Shown here: one piece after another, positions 1 through 8,606 of the stretch
Numbering within the stretch: position 1 is the stretch's first letter
How the letters are laid out: each line of letters begins with the position of its first letter
Assembly (NCBI GenBank): GCA_965242915.1
Contig: CBDETN010000025.1
Location: 1-64,000, forward strand
Origin: CAJXII01 sp965242915
GTDB lineage: Bacteria; Campylobacterota; Campylobacteria; Campylobacterales; Arcobacteraceae
Direction of reading: 5' to 3'
DNA length: 64,000 bases
Translations under genes and position numbers: made by a program
Notes under the pieces: generated by a model
Seen by the model: only the letters and a program-made list of their open reading frames with translations
Databases searched by the model: none
What the model was told of the DNA's origin: nothing

Positions 1-759
1 GTTGGAAGAACTGTTGATGTAGATGAATTAACTGATGAATATGGCTATGATGCAGTATTTATAGGTGTTGGGGCTGGACTTCCAAAATTTTTGGGAATTC
101 CTGGAGAAGATTTGACAGGTGTATTTTCTGCAAATGAGTACTTAACTCGTGCAAATCTTATGAGAGCATTTGAATTTCCTCATTATGATACACCAATAAT
201 TCCAGGAAAGAATGTTGCAATTTTAGGTGCTGGAAATGTTGCAATGGATTCAGCAAGAACAGCTTTACGACTAGGGGCTAAAAGTGTTAAGATTATCTAT
301 AGAAGAACAAGAGATGAATCACCATCAAGACATATTGAACTTCATCATGCAGAACAAGAGGGAGTTGAATTTGAATTTTTAACATCGCCACTTGAATTTA
401 TAGGTGCAAGTGACGGTAAACTTGCTGGTATTAGTTGTGAACGAATGGAACTGGGTAAACCTGATGAAGATGGAAGACGAAGACCAATTACAATACCAAA
501 TTCTCAATGTTTTATAGATTGTGATTTGGCAATTATCTCTATTGGAACACAGGCAAATCCTCTTTTAACTAATGTAACAAAGGGTTTAGAGTTAAATGAG
601 TGGGGAAATATTCAAGCAGATCCAAAAACTGGAAAAACTACAAAAGATAAAGTTTGGGCAGGAGGAGATATAACACTTGGTCAAGCTACGGTTATTTTAG
701 CTATGGGTATGGGTAGAGATTCAGCTACTGATATAGATAAATATTTAAAAACAATTTAA
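1..759 (+). CDS. gltD: glutamate synthase small subunit / NfnB-like flavoprotein, 3' part
   Basis: The gene enters from the left edge: the frame is open from base 1 and 252 codons are visible. The protein is an FAD/NADPH oxidoreductase of the family that passes electrons from NADPH in glutamate synthesis. Visible signs are the GIPGEDL segment, the NADPH-binding GAGNVAMD at visible residues 76-83, the arginine-rich YRRTRDE that follows it, and the closing FAD motif AGGD (about 220-223) with the LGQATVILAMGMG helix. Family members include GltD, homotetrameric GltA and the NfnB/sulfide dehydrogenase subunit; which of these applies depends on the gene upstream, which is not visible. A hairpin terminator follows the stop codon. 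Confidence 0.85.
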   Translation, partial: VGRTVDVDELTDEYGYDAVFIGVGAGLPKFLGIPGEDLTGVFSANEYLTRANLMRAFEFPHYDTPIIPGKNVAILGAGNVAMDSARTALRLGAKSVKIIYRRTRDESPSRHIELHHAEQEGVEFEFLTSPLEFIGASDGKLAGISCERMELGKPDEDGRRRPITIPNSQCFIDCDLAIISIGTQANPLLTNVTKGLELNEWGNIQADPKTGKTTKDKVWAGGDITLGQATVILAMGMGRDSATDIDKYLKTI

Positions 760-769
760 ATTTTAATTT

Positions 770-793
770 ACTCTCAAGTTTTAACTTGGGAGT
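770..793. terminator. hairpin terminator between convergent genes
   Basis: The arms ACTCTCAAGTT and AACTTGGGAGT pair over 11 bp with one G-T pair and a two-base loop. A- and T-rich runs on both sides allow it to act in both directions, which suits its place between the glutamate synthase gene (plus strand) and the small minus-strand gene that ends at 809. Confidence 0.7.
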
Positions 794-808
794 AAAAATA
801 AAATACTC

Positions 809-1096
809 TTAACAATCATCACATGCAGTAATATCAAGTTTGTGCAATAATTCTTCTATAAATGCTCCACATGTTCTGCTGCAAACATATTCATCACTGC
901 CGCCGAATTCTACACTAAAAGATCCACTTGTTACATCTTTTCTTCTATGTATAACTTCAGGAAATACATCCATCTCTCTTTCAACTTTACCAATAGTATC
1001 ACAGATTATTGATCTGTCACTAGGGTCTGAATATTGAATTGTAGCTCTCATATATCCCTCTTCCATTTTAACTGAAGCACTTCTATTGTTTAGCAT
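809..1096 (-). CDS. small conserved-looking hypothetical protein, 95 aa
   Basis: I do not recognise this gene. The start is supported by an AAGGA ribosome site about seven bases before the ATG. The protein is soluble, mixed charge, with a CSRTCG motif in the middle of its C-terminal half and a final ACDDC; four cysteines in so short a protein could bind a metal or form disulfides, but there is no signal peptide. It stands alone between a terminator and the sucC promoter region, read away from sucC. A real gene is likely because of the ribosome site and the protein-like composition. Confidence 0.55.
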   Translation of the reverse strand: MLNNRSASVKMEEGYMRATIQYSDPSDRSIICDTIGKVEREMDVFPEVIHRRKDVTSGSFSVEFGGSDEYVCSRTCGAFIEELLHKLDITACDDC

Positions 1097-1318
1097 AAGA
1101 ATCCTTTTTGAAAATAATTTTATAATCTTATCATAAATTAAAATAAACTTAAATTAAAATAACAGAAATATTTTTAAATAATTAGTAAATATTAAGAAAT
1201 ATTTATGATACATTTAGTAACGATTTATTTTAAATCTAAAAAGATGGCAAAAAGTAAAATAAATTCAAATGACTAAATAGATATAATCTATGAAATTCAA
1301 ATCTTAATAGGAGAAATA

Positions 1319-2452
1319 ATGAATATTCATGAATATCAGGCAAAACAAATTTTCGCCAAATATGGTGTACCAACACCAAAAGGTATAATGGTTGAAAGCG
1401 TTGATGCTGCAGTAGAAGCTGCAAAAGAATTAGGAGGACCTATTTGGGTTGTTAAAGCTCAAATTCATGCAGGTGGAAGAGGACTTGGCGGTGGTGTGAA
1501 ACTAGCTAAAACTCTTGAAGAAGTAAGAGAACTTGCAGATGAGATTCTTGGGATGACTTTAGTTACTCACCAAACTGACGCTAAGGGAAAATTGGTTCAA
1601 AAACTTTATATTGAAGATGGTGCTGATATCAAAGATGAGTTATACTTATCTGTTGTTCTTGATAGAAAACTAGAGATGCCTTTAATTATGGCTTCTACTG
1701 AGGGTGGTATGAATATCGAAGATGTTGCTGAAAATACACCGGAGAAGATTATCACTGTTCCCGTTGACCCAGCTATTGGATTTCAAGGTTTTCACGGAAG
1801 ACAATTAGCTTTTGGTCTTGGAATCACAGATAAAGCTGAACAAAAAAACATTATCACTTTTGCACAAAAATTATTTAAACTTTATATGGAAAATGATGCA
1901 GAGATGATTGAGATAAATCCACTTGTAAAAACAGGTTCAGGTGAGTTTATTGCACTTGATGGGAAAATGGGATTTGATAATTCTGCTTTAGGCAGACAAC
2001 CAGAAATTGCTGCTATGAGAGATTTGAGCGAAGAGGATGCTGATGAAGTTGAAGCTGCTAAATATGGTTTATCTTATGTGGCTCTTGATGGTGAAATCGG
2101 TTGTATGGTAAATGGTGCCGGCTTAGCTATGGGTACTATGGATACAATTAACCATATGGGTGGAACACCTGCAAACTTCCTTGATGTTGGTGGTTCAGCA
2201 AACGCTGAAACAGTTGCAAAAGGTTTTGAAATCATTCTTAAAAATCCAAAAGTTAAAGCTATTTTTGTAAATATTTTTGGTGGAATTGTAAGATGTGACA
2301 GAATTGCAAATGGTATTATTGAAGCTACAAAAATAACTGATGTAAATGTACCTGTAATCGTAAGACTTGATGGTACAAATGCACCAGAAGCTGCTGAAAT
2401 TTTAAAGAATGCTAATATTGCAAACTTAATTGTTGGCAGTGATTTAAGGTGA
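1319..2452 (+). CDS. sucC: succinate-CoA ligase (ADP-forming) beta subunit, frameshifted near the 3' end
   Basis: SucC joins succinate and CoA with ATP in the TCA cycle, as an alpha-beta complex with SucD. The ATP-grasp domain is clear (MNIHEYQAKQIFAKYGVP at the start, the glycine-rich AGGRGLGGGVK loop at about 51-61), followed by the CoA-ligase domain with GGIVRCDRIA near residue 320. The start has an AGGAG site. Translation as written stops at 2450-2452 after LIVGSDLR. One extra base near 2447-2450 moves the family's normal tail (DGAAKAVKAAAEFKGK) into another frame, where it runs from 2451 to a stop at 2499-2501, four bases before sucD. Either a real truncation or a sequencing error. Confidence 0.93.
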   Translation: MNIHEYQAKQIFAKYGVPTPKGIMVESVDAAVEAAKELGGPIWVVKAQIHAGGRGLGGGVKLAKTLEEVRELADEILGMTLVTHQTDAKGKLVQKLYIEDGADIKDELYLSVVLDRKLEMPLIMASTEGGMNIEDVAENTPEKIITVPVDPAIGFQGFHGRQLAFGLGITDKAEQKNIITFAQKLFKLYMENDAEMIEINPLVKTGSGEFIALDGKMGFDNSALGRQPEIAAMRDLSEEDADEVEAAKYGLSYVALDGEIGCMVNGAGLAMGTMDTINHMGGTPANFLDVGGSANAETVAKGFEIILKNPKVKAIFVNIFGGIVRCDRIANGIIEATKITDVNVPVIVRLDGTNAPEAAEILKNANIANLIVGSDLR

Positions 2453-2504
2453 TGGTGCAGCAAAAGCTGTAAAAGCAGCAGCAGAATTTAAAGGAAAATA
2501 AGAG

Positions 2505-3377
2505 ATGTCAATTTTAGTAAACAAAGATACAAAAGTAATCGTTCAAGGTTTTACAGGTAAAGAGGGAACTTTCCATGCAGAACAATGTATTGCTTATGGT
2601 ACAAATATTGTAGGTGGCGTTACTCCAAATAAAGGTGGTCAATGGCATTTAGGTAAACCTGTATTTAATACAGTAAGTCAAGCTGTTAAAGAAACTGGTG
2701 CAACAGTATCTATGATATTTGTACCACCTGCATTTGTTGGTGATGCCGTAATGGAAGCTGCTGAAGCTGGAATCGAACTTGCTGTTATTATTACTGAAGG
2801 TGCACCAGTAAAAGATATGCAAATGGCTAAAGCTCATGCAACTAAACACGGTATGATGACAATTGGACCAAACTGTCCAGGTATTATCACAGCTGAAGAG
2901 TGTAAAATTGGTATTATGCCAGGTATGATTTTCAAAAAAGGAAATGTTGGACTTATCTCTAAATCTGGAACATTAACTTATGAAGGTGCAAACCAAGTAT
3001 GTAATGAAGGATATGGAATCACTACTGCTGTTGGTATTGGTGGAGATCCAATTATTGGTCTTTCATACAAAGAAATTTTACCAATGTTTGAAGCTGACCC
3101 AGAAACAAAAGCAATTGTTATGATTGGTGAGATTGGTGGAGATCTTGAGATTCAAGCTGCTAAGCTTATCAAAGAACAAATCACTAAACCCGTAGTTGCA
3201 TTTATTGCAGGTCAAACTGCACCTAAAGGTAAAACTATGGGTCATGCCGGAGCTATTGTTTCTGGAAGTGCCGGAACTGCAAAAGAAAAAATGGAAGCTC
3301 TAGAAGCTGCTGGTGTTACAGTTGTTGTAAGTCCGGCTGATATTGGAAAGGCTATTGCTAAAGTTTTAGCAAAGTAA
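2505..3377 (+). CDS. sucD: succinate-CoA ligase (ADP-forming) alpha subunit
   Basis: The 290-residue protein has the Rossmann CoA-binding start (VQGFTGKEGTFH) and the C-terminal ligase domain whose active-site histidine lies in GHAGAIVSG; this histidine is phosphorylated during catalysis. Length matches the family. The gene follows sucC, with its ribosome site inside the displaced tail codons of sucC, so the two are co-transcribed. A strong terminator follows. Together with the oor genes downstream it covers the 2-oxoglutarate to succinate part of an oxidative or reductive TCA cycle. Confidence 0.96.
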   Translation: MSILVNKDTKVIVQGFTGKEGTFHAEQCIAYGTNIVGGVTPNKGGQWHLGKPVFNTVSQAVKETGATVSMIFVPPAFVGDAVMEAAEAGIELAVIITEGAPVKDMQMAKAHATKHGMMTIGPNCPGIITAEECKIGIMPGMIFKKGNVGLISKSGTLTYEGANQVCNEGYGITTAVGIGGDPIIGLSYKEILPMFEADPETKAIVMIGEIGGDLEIQAAKLIKEQITKPVVAFIAGQTAPKGKTMGHAGAIVSGSAGTAKEKMEALEAAGVTVVVSPADIGKAIAKVLAK

Positions 3378-3399
3378 TATTTTTATTATCACTTAAAAA

Positions 3400-3431
3400 G
3401 GGTCTTTGGAATATCCAAAGACCCTTTTTTT
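3400..3431 (+). terminator. rho-independent terminator of sucCD
   Basis: A perfect 11-bp stem (GGGTCTTTGGA / TCCAAAGACCC) with a three-base loop is followed by seven T residues. Confidence 0.95.
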
Positions 3432-3484
3432 ATGTATTTATGTTACAATCAATGTGAAAAAATAAATTTTAGCAGGAATATATT

Positions 3485-4591
3485 ATGTCATTTCTAGAAA
3501 ACACTAATAAGTGTAATATGAGTAATACAGAATCTTATATAAGACTGTTTATTGCATTTATTTTAACTGTAATATCAGTAACAACACAATGGTATTCTTT
3601 AATGCTGGTTTCTATGATTCTTGCGTATACAGGTATTAAGAAACATTGTTTTTTATATGAATTGTTTAATATAAATGAAAAATTTTCCTTAAAAAATTAC
3701 TATATGTCACATCTTCCAAAGTATAATCCATCAGCAGTATTTATGTTTGATAATAGAGGAAAAATATATTTTGAAAATGATAGTGCAAAAAATAACTTTG
3801 CGCATATAAAATCTTTTATGAATTTTAATATTATAGATATGAATTTAATACTTAAATCCGAATTTGAAGATACATTTTACTATGAGTATGAAAAAAAAAA
3901 TTATCAACTTGATGTAAGAAGTATTCAATCAATAGAAACTATTGTAGTTTATGCTACTAATATTACAGAAATTGTGGATTTAAATGAAGAGATTGAAAAC
4001 ACCCAAAAAGAAATTATATATACTATGGGTGAGATTGGTGAAACAAGAAGTAAAGAGACAGGAAATCATGTAAAAAGAGTTGCAAGATATTCAGAAATAC
4101 TTGCATTACTTTATGGTTTATCTTCCAAAGAGGCAAAAAAATTAAAAATGGCAAGCCCAATGCATGATATTGGAAAAGTAGGAATAGCTGATAATATTTT
4201 AAATAAGCCTGGGCGTCATACAAAAGAAGAGTTTGAAATTATGAAGACTCATGCTCAATTAGGCTATGAGATGTTAAAGAAATCTGACCGCCCTATTATT
4301 AAAGCCGCAGCAATAGTAGCACAGCAACATCATGAAAAGTATAATGGAACTGGATATCCAGATACTTTAAAAGGTGAAGAGATACATATATATGGTCGTA
4401 TCACAGCAGTAGCAGATGTATTTGATGCTTTGGGAAGTAAAAGAGTTTATAAAGATGCTTGGGAATTAGATAAAATTCTTGAATTTTTTAAAGAGGAAAG
4501 AGGTAAGCATTTCGATCCAAAATTAGTTGATCTGTTTTTTGAGAATCTTGATAAATTTTTAGAAATTAGAGATAAATTTAAAGATATATAA
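3485..4591 (+). CDS. membrane-bound HD-GYP phosphodiesterase with DUF2892-like and PAS-like regions
   Basis: Predicted cyclic-di-GMP phosphodiesterase of the inner membrane. Residues about 10-65 hold two membrane helices in a pattern like DUF2892 (YgaP-type) domains, including a CFLYELFNI end. Residues about 78-165 resemble a PAS sensor fold (PSAVFMFDNRGKIYF). The HD-GYP domain follows: HD at 227-228 in MHDIGKVGIAD, then HHEKYNGTGYP at 282-292 (T replaces the usual R/S) and GRITAVADVFDAL. Metal ligands and the GYP motif are kept, so activity is likely. A GCAGGA-type ribosome site precedes the ATG. It could share a transcript with the HMA gene 11 bases downstream. The signal it senses cannot be read from sequence. 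Confidence 0.85.
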   Translation: MSFLENTNKCNMSNTESYIRLFIAFILTVISVTTQWYSLMLVSMILAYTGIKKHCFLYELFNINEKFSLKNYYMSHLPKYNPSAVFMFDNRGKIYFENDSAKNNFAHIKSFMNFNIIDMNLILKSEFEDTFYYEYEKKNYQLDVRSIQSIETIVVYATNITEIVDLNEEIENTQKEIIYTMGEIGETRSKETGNHVKRVARYSEILALLYGLSSKEAKKLKMASPMHDIGKVGIADNILNKPGRHTKEEFEIMKTHAQLGYEMLKKSDRPIIKAAAIVAQQHHEKYNGTGYPDTLKGEEIHIYGRITAVADVFDALGSKRVYKDAWELDKILEFFKEERGKHFDPKLVDLFFENLDKFLEIRDKFKDI

Positions 4592-4602
4592 GGAATATAA
4601 TA

Positions 4603-4926
4603 ATGAAACGTGAAGCTTACGGAACCCGTACTCGCAAAACTTTTAAAGTACACAATGTAAAATGTGGTGGGTGTGCCGGTACTTTGACCAAAGATTTATT
4701 AAAAGACTTTGGAGAAGTTATAGTGAATTTAGATGTTGAACCTAGGGAAATTACTCTTGATATAGAAGAAAATAAAAAAGAGGAATTAAAATTAAAATTA
4801 AGAAGTTTAGGTTATCCTCTAATTACTGATGAACTATCTACTTTTCAAACAGTAAGTACAACGGCTAAAAGCTTTGTATCTTGTGCTATTGGAAAAATAG
4901 ATAATATGAAAGAGAAAAATAAATAA
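4603..4926 (+). CDS. heavy-metal-associated (HMA) domain protein, 107 aa
   Basis: Residues about 12-75 form a ferredoxin-like HMA fold with the metal site KCGGCAGTL; the two cysteines of CGGC would bind a soft metal such as Cu(I). The C-terminal 30 residues are not typical of copper chaperones and include a lone cysteine (FVSCAIGK). There is no signal peptide, so it is cytoplasmic. Its stop overlaps the start of the flavoprotein gene by one base (TAATG), indicating coupled translation. A copper chaperone role is an inference from the fold. Confidence 0.8.
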   Translation: MKREAYGTRTRKTFKVHNVKCGGCAGTLTKDLLKDFGEVIVNLDVEPREITLDIEENKKEELKLKLRSLGYPLITDELSTFQTVSTTAKSFVSCAIGKIDNMKEKNK

Positions 4927-5522
4927 TGTATGATGTTGTAATAATTGGAGCTGGAGCTGCTGGATATGGATGTGCAATTACCTTGGCATCTGCAAATGAA
5001 AAGTTTGAGTGGGCTAAAAATAAAAAATATCTTATTATCGATGATAATAATAGTGATATTTTAAAGGCATCTTTTTATAATTTAACAGGTGTTGAATTTG
5101 GTATTAATGGTGATGAACTTTTAAATAATATGAAACAACAGCTTCAAAAATTTCCAAGCTGTAAATTAGTAAATGATACTGTAACTAAAATTGAACAGTA
5201 TGAAGATGGGTATAAAGTAATTTCAAATAACAAAACAATTGAAGCTAATGTAGTAGTAATAGCAACAGGAATGCATACTTTTGATATTGAGTGTAGATTG
5301 ATAACAGTATTGCCGCATAATGATGTTCTAAAACCAAATAAGATTTGTCTTGAAAATAAAAACAATAAGATAGTTGAATCCCTTTTTGTAGCGGGACTTG
5401 CTAGTGGTGTTAAAACAATGTTTGCCATAGCAAATGCCGATGGAGTAAAAGTAGCTTGTGATATTCTTAAGCTTTATAGTGATAAATTGTATGTACCACA
5501 TGATGTTATAAAACATTATTGA
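4926..5522 (+). CDS. short FAD-dependent oxidoreductase (thioredoxin-reductase-like fold)
   Basis: A 198-residue flavoprotein with an N-terminal dinucleotide site GAGAAGYGCA (8-17) and a second VVVIATGMHTF segment typical of FAD enzymes, then an LFVAGLASG...ANADGVKVA end that closes the FAD fold. It is far shorter than thioredoxin reductase: no redox CxxC and no separate NAD(P) domain are present. It is translationally coupled to the HMA protein. A pairing of metal-binding domain and reductase recalls mercuric reductase split in two, but this is only an analogy; substrate unknown. Confidence 0.7.
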   Translation: MYDVVIIGAGAAGYGCAITLASANEKFEWAKNKKYLIIDDNNSDILKASFYNLTGVEFGINGDELLNNMKQQLQKFPSCKLVNDTVTKIEQYEDGYKVISNNKTIEANVVVIATGMHTFDIECRLITVLPHNDVLKPNKICLENKNNKIVESLFVAGLASGVKTMFAIANADGVKVACDILKLYSDKLYVPHDVIKHY

Positions 5523-5569
5523 TTTAGTAAAGATATGTGTCTTGAAAATATTGAAAAAAAGGTGAAAAA

Positions 5570-6025
5570 ATGGGAAAAATAGTTTTTAGTTTAATGGTTT
5601 TAGTAGTTGCCTTAACCGCATCTATAATTGAAAAGAAAAGTGCTTATGATTTTAAAACTACGGTTTCAAATTTAGTTAAGAATATTAAACAAAGCGGCTT
5701 TACGATATATGCTGAAATCAATCATAGAAATAATGCAAAAACAGTTAAATCTTACTCAAACAACTCAGTTACAATAATATTTGACAATCCAAAAGATACA
5801 GCACGAATTATGATGCATGATTCAAAAGCAGCATATGCTTTGCCGCAAAAAGTTTTTATATATGAAAATCTTGATGATGAAACAATTGTGATGTATGAAT
5901 CGTTCAAAGATTTAAAAAATAAATTTGCAGTACAAAACTGTATGATAATTGATGGTGTTTCAAGTAAAATAGATAGAAAAATCTATAAAATAGATGAAGA
6001 AAATAGTTTTTATATTATTGTTTAG
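5570..6025 (+). CDS. exported DUF302 domain protein
   Basis: Residues 1-20 form a hydrophobic export or anchor segment. The rest matches the DUF302 pattern: a first strand-helix with SGFTIYAEINHRNNA, then a TIIFDNPKDTARIMMHD block and an ALPQKVFIYENLDDETIVMYES end. DUF302 proteins are small, of unknown biochemical role, and often sit with metal or sulfur genes. The gene overlaps the following Cys-rich gene by 32 bases, so it begins a compact operon that ends with the DUF255 protein at 8434. Confidence 0.75.
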   Translation: MGKIVFSLMVLVVALTASIIEKKSAYDFKTTVSNLVKNIKQSGFTIYAEINHRNNAKTVKSYSNNSVTIIFDNPKDTARIMMHDSKAAYALPQKVFIYENLDDETIVMYESFKDLKNKFAVQNCMIIDGVSSKIDRKIYKIDEENSFYIIV

Positions 6026-6197
6026 CAGCTCTTTTATTTTTGCAAATGAACAAATAAAAGAGTGTATCGTTAAATATGATATATGTGTTGAAGAGTGTAA
6101 ACAAGCTGATGGTTGTATTAGTGAAGCAGAAGAGTGCCTTGATATATGTAAATATAAAAGAAAGAGATGTATAGTTAAAGTGAAAAATGATACATAA
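5994..6197 (+). CDS. small exported Cys-rich protein, 67 aa
   Basis: A signal peptide (MKKIVFILLFSSSFIFA) is followed by about 50 residues with eight cysteines arranged in repeated C-x3-C and C-x6-7-C spacings. The start lies inside the DUF302 gene and no strong ribosome site is visible, so translation probably depends on coupling. The next gene encodes a protein of the same design, and the operon ends with a CHWC thioredoxin-fold protein, suggesting that these are disulfide-rich or metal-binding periplasmic peptides. Specific function unknown. Confidence 0.65.
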   Translation: MKKIVFILLFSSSFIFANEQIKECIVKYDICVEECKQADGCISEAEECLDICKYKRKRCIVKVKNDT

Positions 6198-6411
6198 ATT
6201 TATAATTATTTTAACTTTTAGTTGTTTGGTATTTTCTAATAATCAACAAGGGCATACAATAGATAGTTGCTTAAAACAATCTAACCTATGTGAAGAGAGT
6301 TGTAAAAGTTCCTGCAGTATAGATGACAGTGTAAATCAAAGTTGTACTAAACAGTGTCAAGAAAAAAGGGATAAATGTTTAGAAAAAGTATTTCTTAAAG
6401 ATGAAAGTTAA
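6187..6411 (+). CDS. small exported Cys-rich protein, 74 aa
   Basis: This resembles the preceding gene product in design: a signal peptide (to about residue 17, ending in FSN) and then eight cysteines in C-x3-C groups (CEESCKSSC, CTKQC). It overlaps the upstream gene by 11 bases and the downstream DUF255 gene by 11 bases. The matching layout suggests duplication and divergence. Periplasmic; a role in metal or sulfur handling is inferred only from neighbours. Confidence 0.65.
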   Translation: MIHKFIIILTFSCLVFSNNQQGHTIDSCLKQSNLCEESCKSSCSIDDSVNQSCTKQCQEKRDKCLEKVFLKDES

Positions 6412-8434
6412 TTTTGAAAAATATAAAAATAATATTACTTTTTCTATACTATTATTTATTAATATACTTAACACACATGCTGCCAATAAGCAGTTTGATT
6501 TACTAAATACTTTAAAATATGAACAATCTCCTTATCTTTTGCAACACAAAGATAATCCTGTAAATTGGATGGCTTGGAATGACAAGACTTTAAACAAAGC
6601 TTTAAAACAAAATAAACTTATATTTTTATCTATTGGATATAGCACTTGTCATTGGTGTCATGTGATGGAGGAGCAATCTTTTGAAGATAATGATGTAGCT
6701 AAAGTTTTAAATAAAAATTATATAAGTATTAAAGTTGATAGAGAGGAGATGCCCCAGGTTGATAGCTATTATCAACATATTTATCAAATAATGAATGGTC
6801 GTGGTGGTGGATGGCCACTTACAATTGTGATGACACCTGATAAAAGAGTATTTTATAGTGCCACTTATATACCAAAAGATAATCTTATTAAAATTTTAAA
6901 TGATTTAGATGAAGTATTTAAAACTGATAAAAATAGAGTACTGAAAGTTGCTTTAGAAATAGAAAATATATTGAATAATAGTGATAAACAAACTAATAAA
7001 AATGTTGATCTAAAACTATATAAGATAATTGATATTTTTACCTCTCATTTAGAACAAAGTTATGATGAAAATAGTGGTGGCTTTGGTAATGCTCCAAAAT
7101 TTCCAAGAGCTACAACAATAGAAGCTATGCTTGATTTATATAGTATAAATGCAGATAAAAAACTTTTAGATATGGTAACTTACAGTTTAAAAGCTATGGC
7201 AAAGGGTGGAATATATGATCAAATAGAGGGTGGATTTTATAGATATAGTGTAGATGAAAAATGGCTTATTCCTCATTTTGAAAAAATGCTTTACACACAA
7301 GCTGAACTCTTAAAAGTCTATTCAAAAGCATATTTGATAACTAAAGATGAACTATTTAAAAATATAGTAGATGAAATAATACTATTTGTAGATAAAAGAT
7401 TTAAGAAAAACAATCTTTTATTTAGTGCAAGTGATGCTGATAGTATAGCTTTAAATGGCAAAAAAGAAGAAGGCTATTATTTTGTATTTGATTATGATGA
7501 TACATATAAATTTTTAAAAAGAAATAATTATAATTTACAAGAGATTTATGATATTTTAAAATTTTTTAATATTACAAAAAGAGGTAATTTTGAGGATAAC
7601 TTAAATAACCCATATTTAAAAGACTCTAAAACTTTAAAAAATATATCGACAATAAAACAAGATTTAGAAAAGTTACGAAGTTTAAAACAATATCCATTTA
7701 TAGATAATAAAATCCAAACTTCTTGGAATGCTTTATATATAAGTTCACTATTTACAGCTTCAAAAATAGATACAAAGTATGGAGATGAAGCAATTAAAAT
7801 GTTGGATAGATTAGTTGAAAGTATGTATATAAATAATACTTTATATCATCAAAAACTTTTCGATAAACCTTTAAAAGTAAAAGCACTGTTAGAAGATTAC
7901 TCTTTTTTAATTTCATCTTTAATTGAAGCATATCAGTTTAATTTTGATAAAAGATATTTATCTCTAGCAAAACAATTAACAAGCCAAGCAATTAAAAAGT
8001 TTTATATAAATGACAAATGGTATCTAAGTGATGATGAGTTCAAATCAGTTAGTTCTATTTATGATAGTGCTTACAGAAGTTCTTTATCAAATATGTTAGA
8101 AAATCTTTTTAAACTATCAATATTAACAGATATAAGAGAGTTTCATAATCTTGCAATGCATTCTTTAAAACAAAATTCATATAAAATCAACAATAATCCA
8201 AGCGGAGTGGCTACTGCATTCAATATCTTTGTAGGTAGTCAAAAACAATATAAAGTTTTAAAATCTACCAAAGATAATTTAGTTAAAAATAAAGTTAAAA
8301 TAGAAAAATTAAATAACCCTTATTTAGTTATAAAAGCTGTAAATGATAAACAGTATTTAGCTTGTACTATAAACAGTTGTTTTAGTTTTGATATGGATAT
8401 TTATAAAGTTTTAACTAATATTGGAAAATATTAG
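6401..8434 (+). CDS. DUF255 thioredoxin-fold / six-hairpin glycosidase-like protein (YyaL/SSP411 type)
   Basis: The N-terminal thioredoxin-like domain starts at EQSPYLLQHKDNPVNWMAW (about 41-59) and carries CHWCHVM at 83-89, the family's redox motif. The C-terminal two thirds is the alpha-helical barrel typical of this family (GGFGNAPKFPRATTIEAM, GGIYDQIEGGFYRYSVDEKW, then HFEKMLYTQAEL). An N-terminal hydrophobic stretch (about 12-27, ending THA) suggests export, unlike most cytoplasmic members. Length, 677 residues, is normal. The biochemical role of the family is not settled. A second, divergent copy lies at 22355-24376. Confidence 0.85.
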   Translation: MKVNFEKYKNNITFSILLFINILNTHAANKQFDLLNTLKYEQSPYLLQHKDNPVNWMAWNDKTLNKALKQNKLIFLSIGYSTCHWCHVMEEQSFEDNDVAKVLNKNYISIKVDREEMPQVDSYYQHIYQIMNGRGGGWPLTIVMTPDKRVFYSATYIPKDNLIKILNDLDEVFKTDKNRVLKVALEIENILNNSDKQTNKNVDLKLYKIIDIFTSHLEQSYDENSGGFGNAPKFPRATTIEAMLDLYSINADKKLLDMVTYSLKAMAKGGIYDQIEGGFYRYSVDEKWLIPHFEKMLYTQAELLKVYSKAYLITKDELFKNIVDEIILFVDKRFKKNNLLFSASDADSIALNGKKEEGYYFVFDYDDTYKFLKRNNYNLQEIYDILKFFNITKRGNFEDNLNNPYLKDSKTLKNISTIKQDLEKLRSLKQYPFIDNKIQTSWNALYISSLFTASKIDTKYGDEAIKMLDRLVESMYINNTLYHQKLFDKPLKVKALLEDYSFLISSLIEAYQFNFDKRYLSLAKQLTSQAIKKFYINDKWYLSDDEFKSVSSIYDSAYRSSLSNMLENLFKLSILTDIREFHNLAMHSLKQNSYKINNNPSGVATAFNIFVGSQKQYKVLKSTKDNLVKNKVKIEKLNNPYLVIKAVNDKQYLACTINSCFSFDMDIYKVLTNIGKY

Positions 8435-8483
8435 CACTTATACTTGTGAAGTAATAACTGCTTCAAATTGTAACATTAAATAT

Positions 8484-8501
8484 AGTGATTAAAAAATCAC
8501 T
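8484..8501 (+). terminator. AT-rich hairpin after the DUF255 operon
   Basis: AGTGATT and AATCACT form a perfect 7-bp stem around AAAA, and the flanks (TTAAATAT / AATATTAA) extend it weakly. It lies between the DUF255 stop and oorD. The stem is short and poor in G/C, so termination is possible rather than certain. Confidence 0.4.
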
Positions 8502-8606
8502 TAATATTAAAAATTCTATTACATATTATACGATAATATAATAACAGCAATGTATGTATTACATATATTCAAATTAAAATTTTTAAACTTAAATAAGGGG
8601 AAAGAT

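Noticed and set aside
2440..2455. Programmed frameshift in sucC
   Set aside because: No clear slippery heptamer or following structure is visible; mutation or sequencing error is simpler.
8550..8606. Earlier start for oorD
   Set aside because: The extra 19 residues are not typical of the family and lack a ribosome site; AGGGGA stands before 8607.
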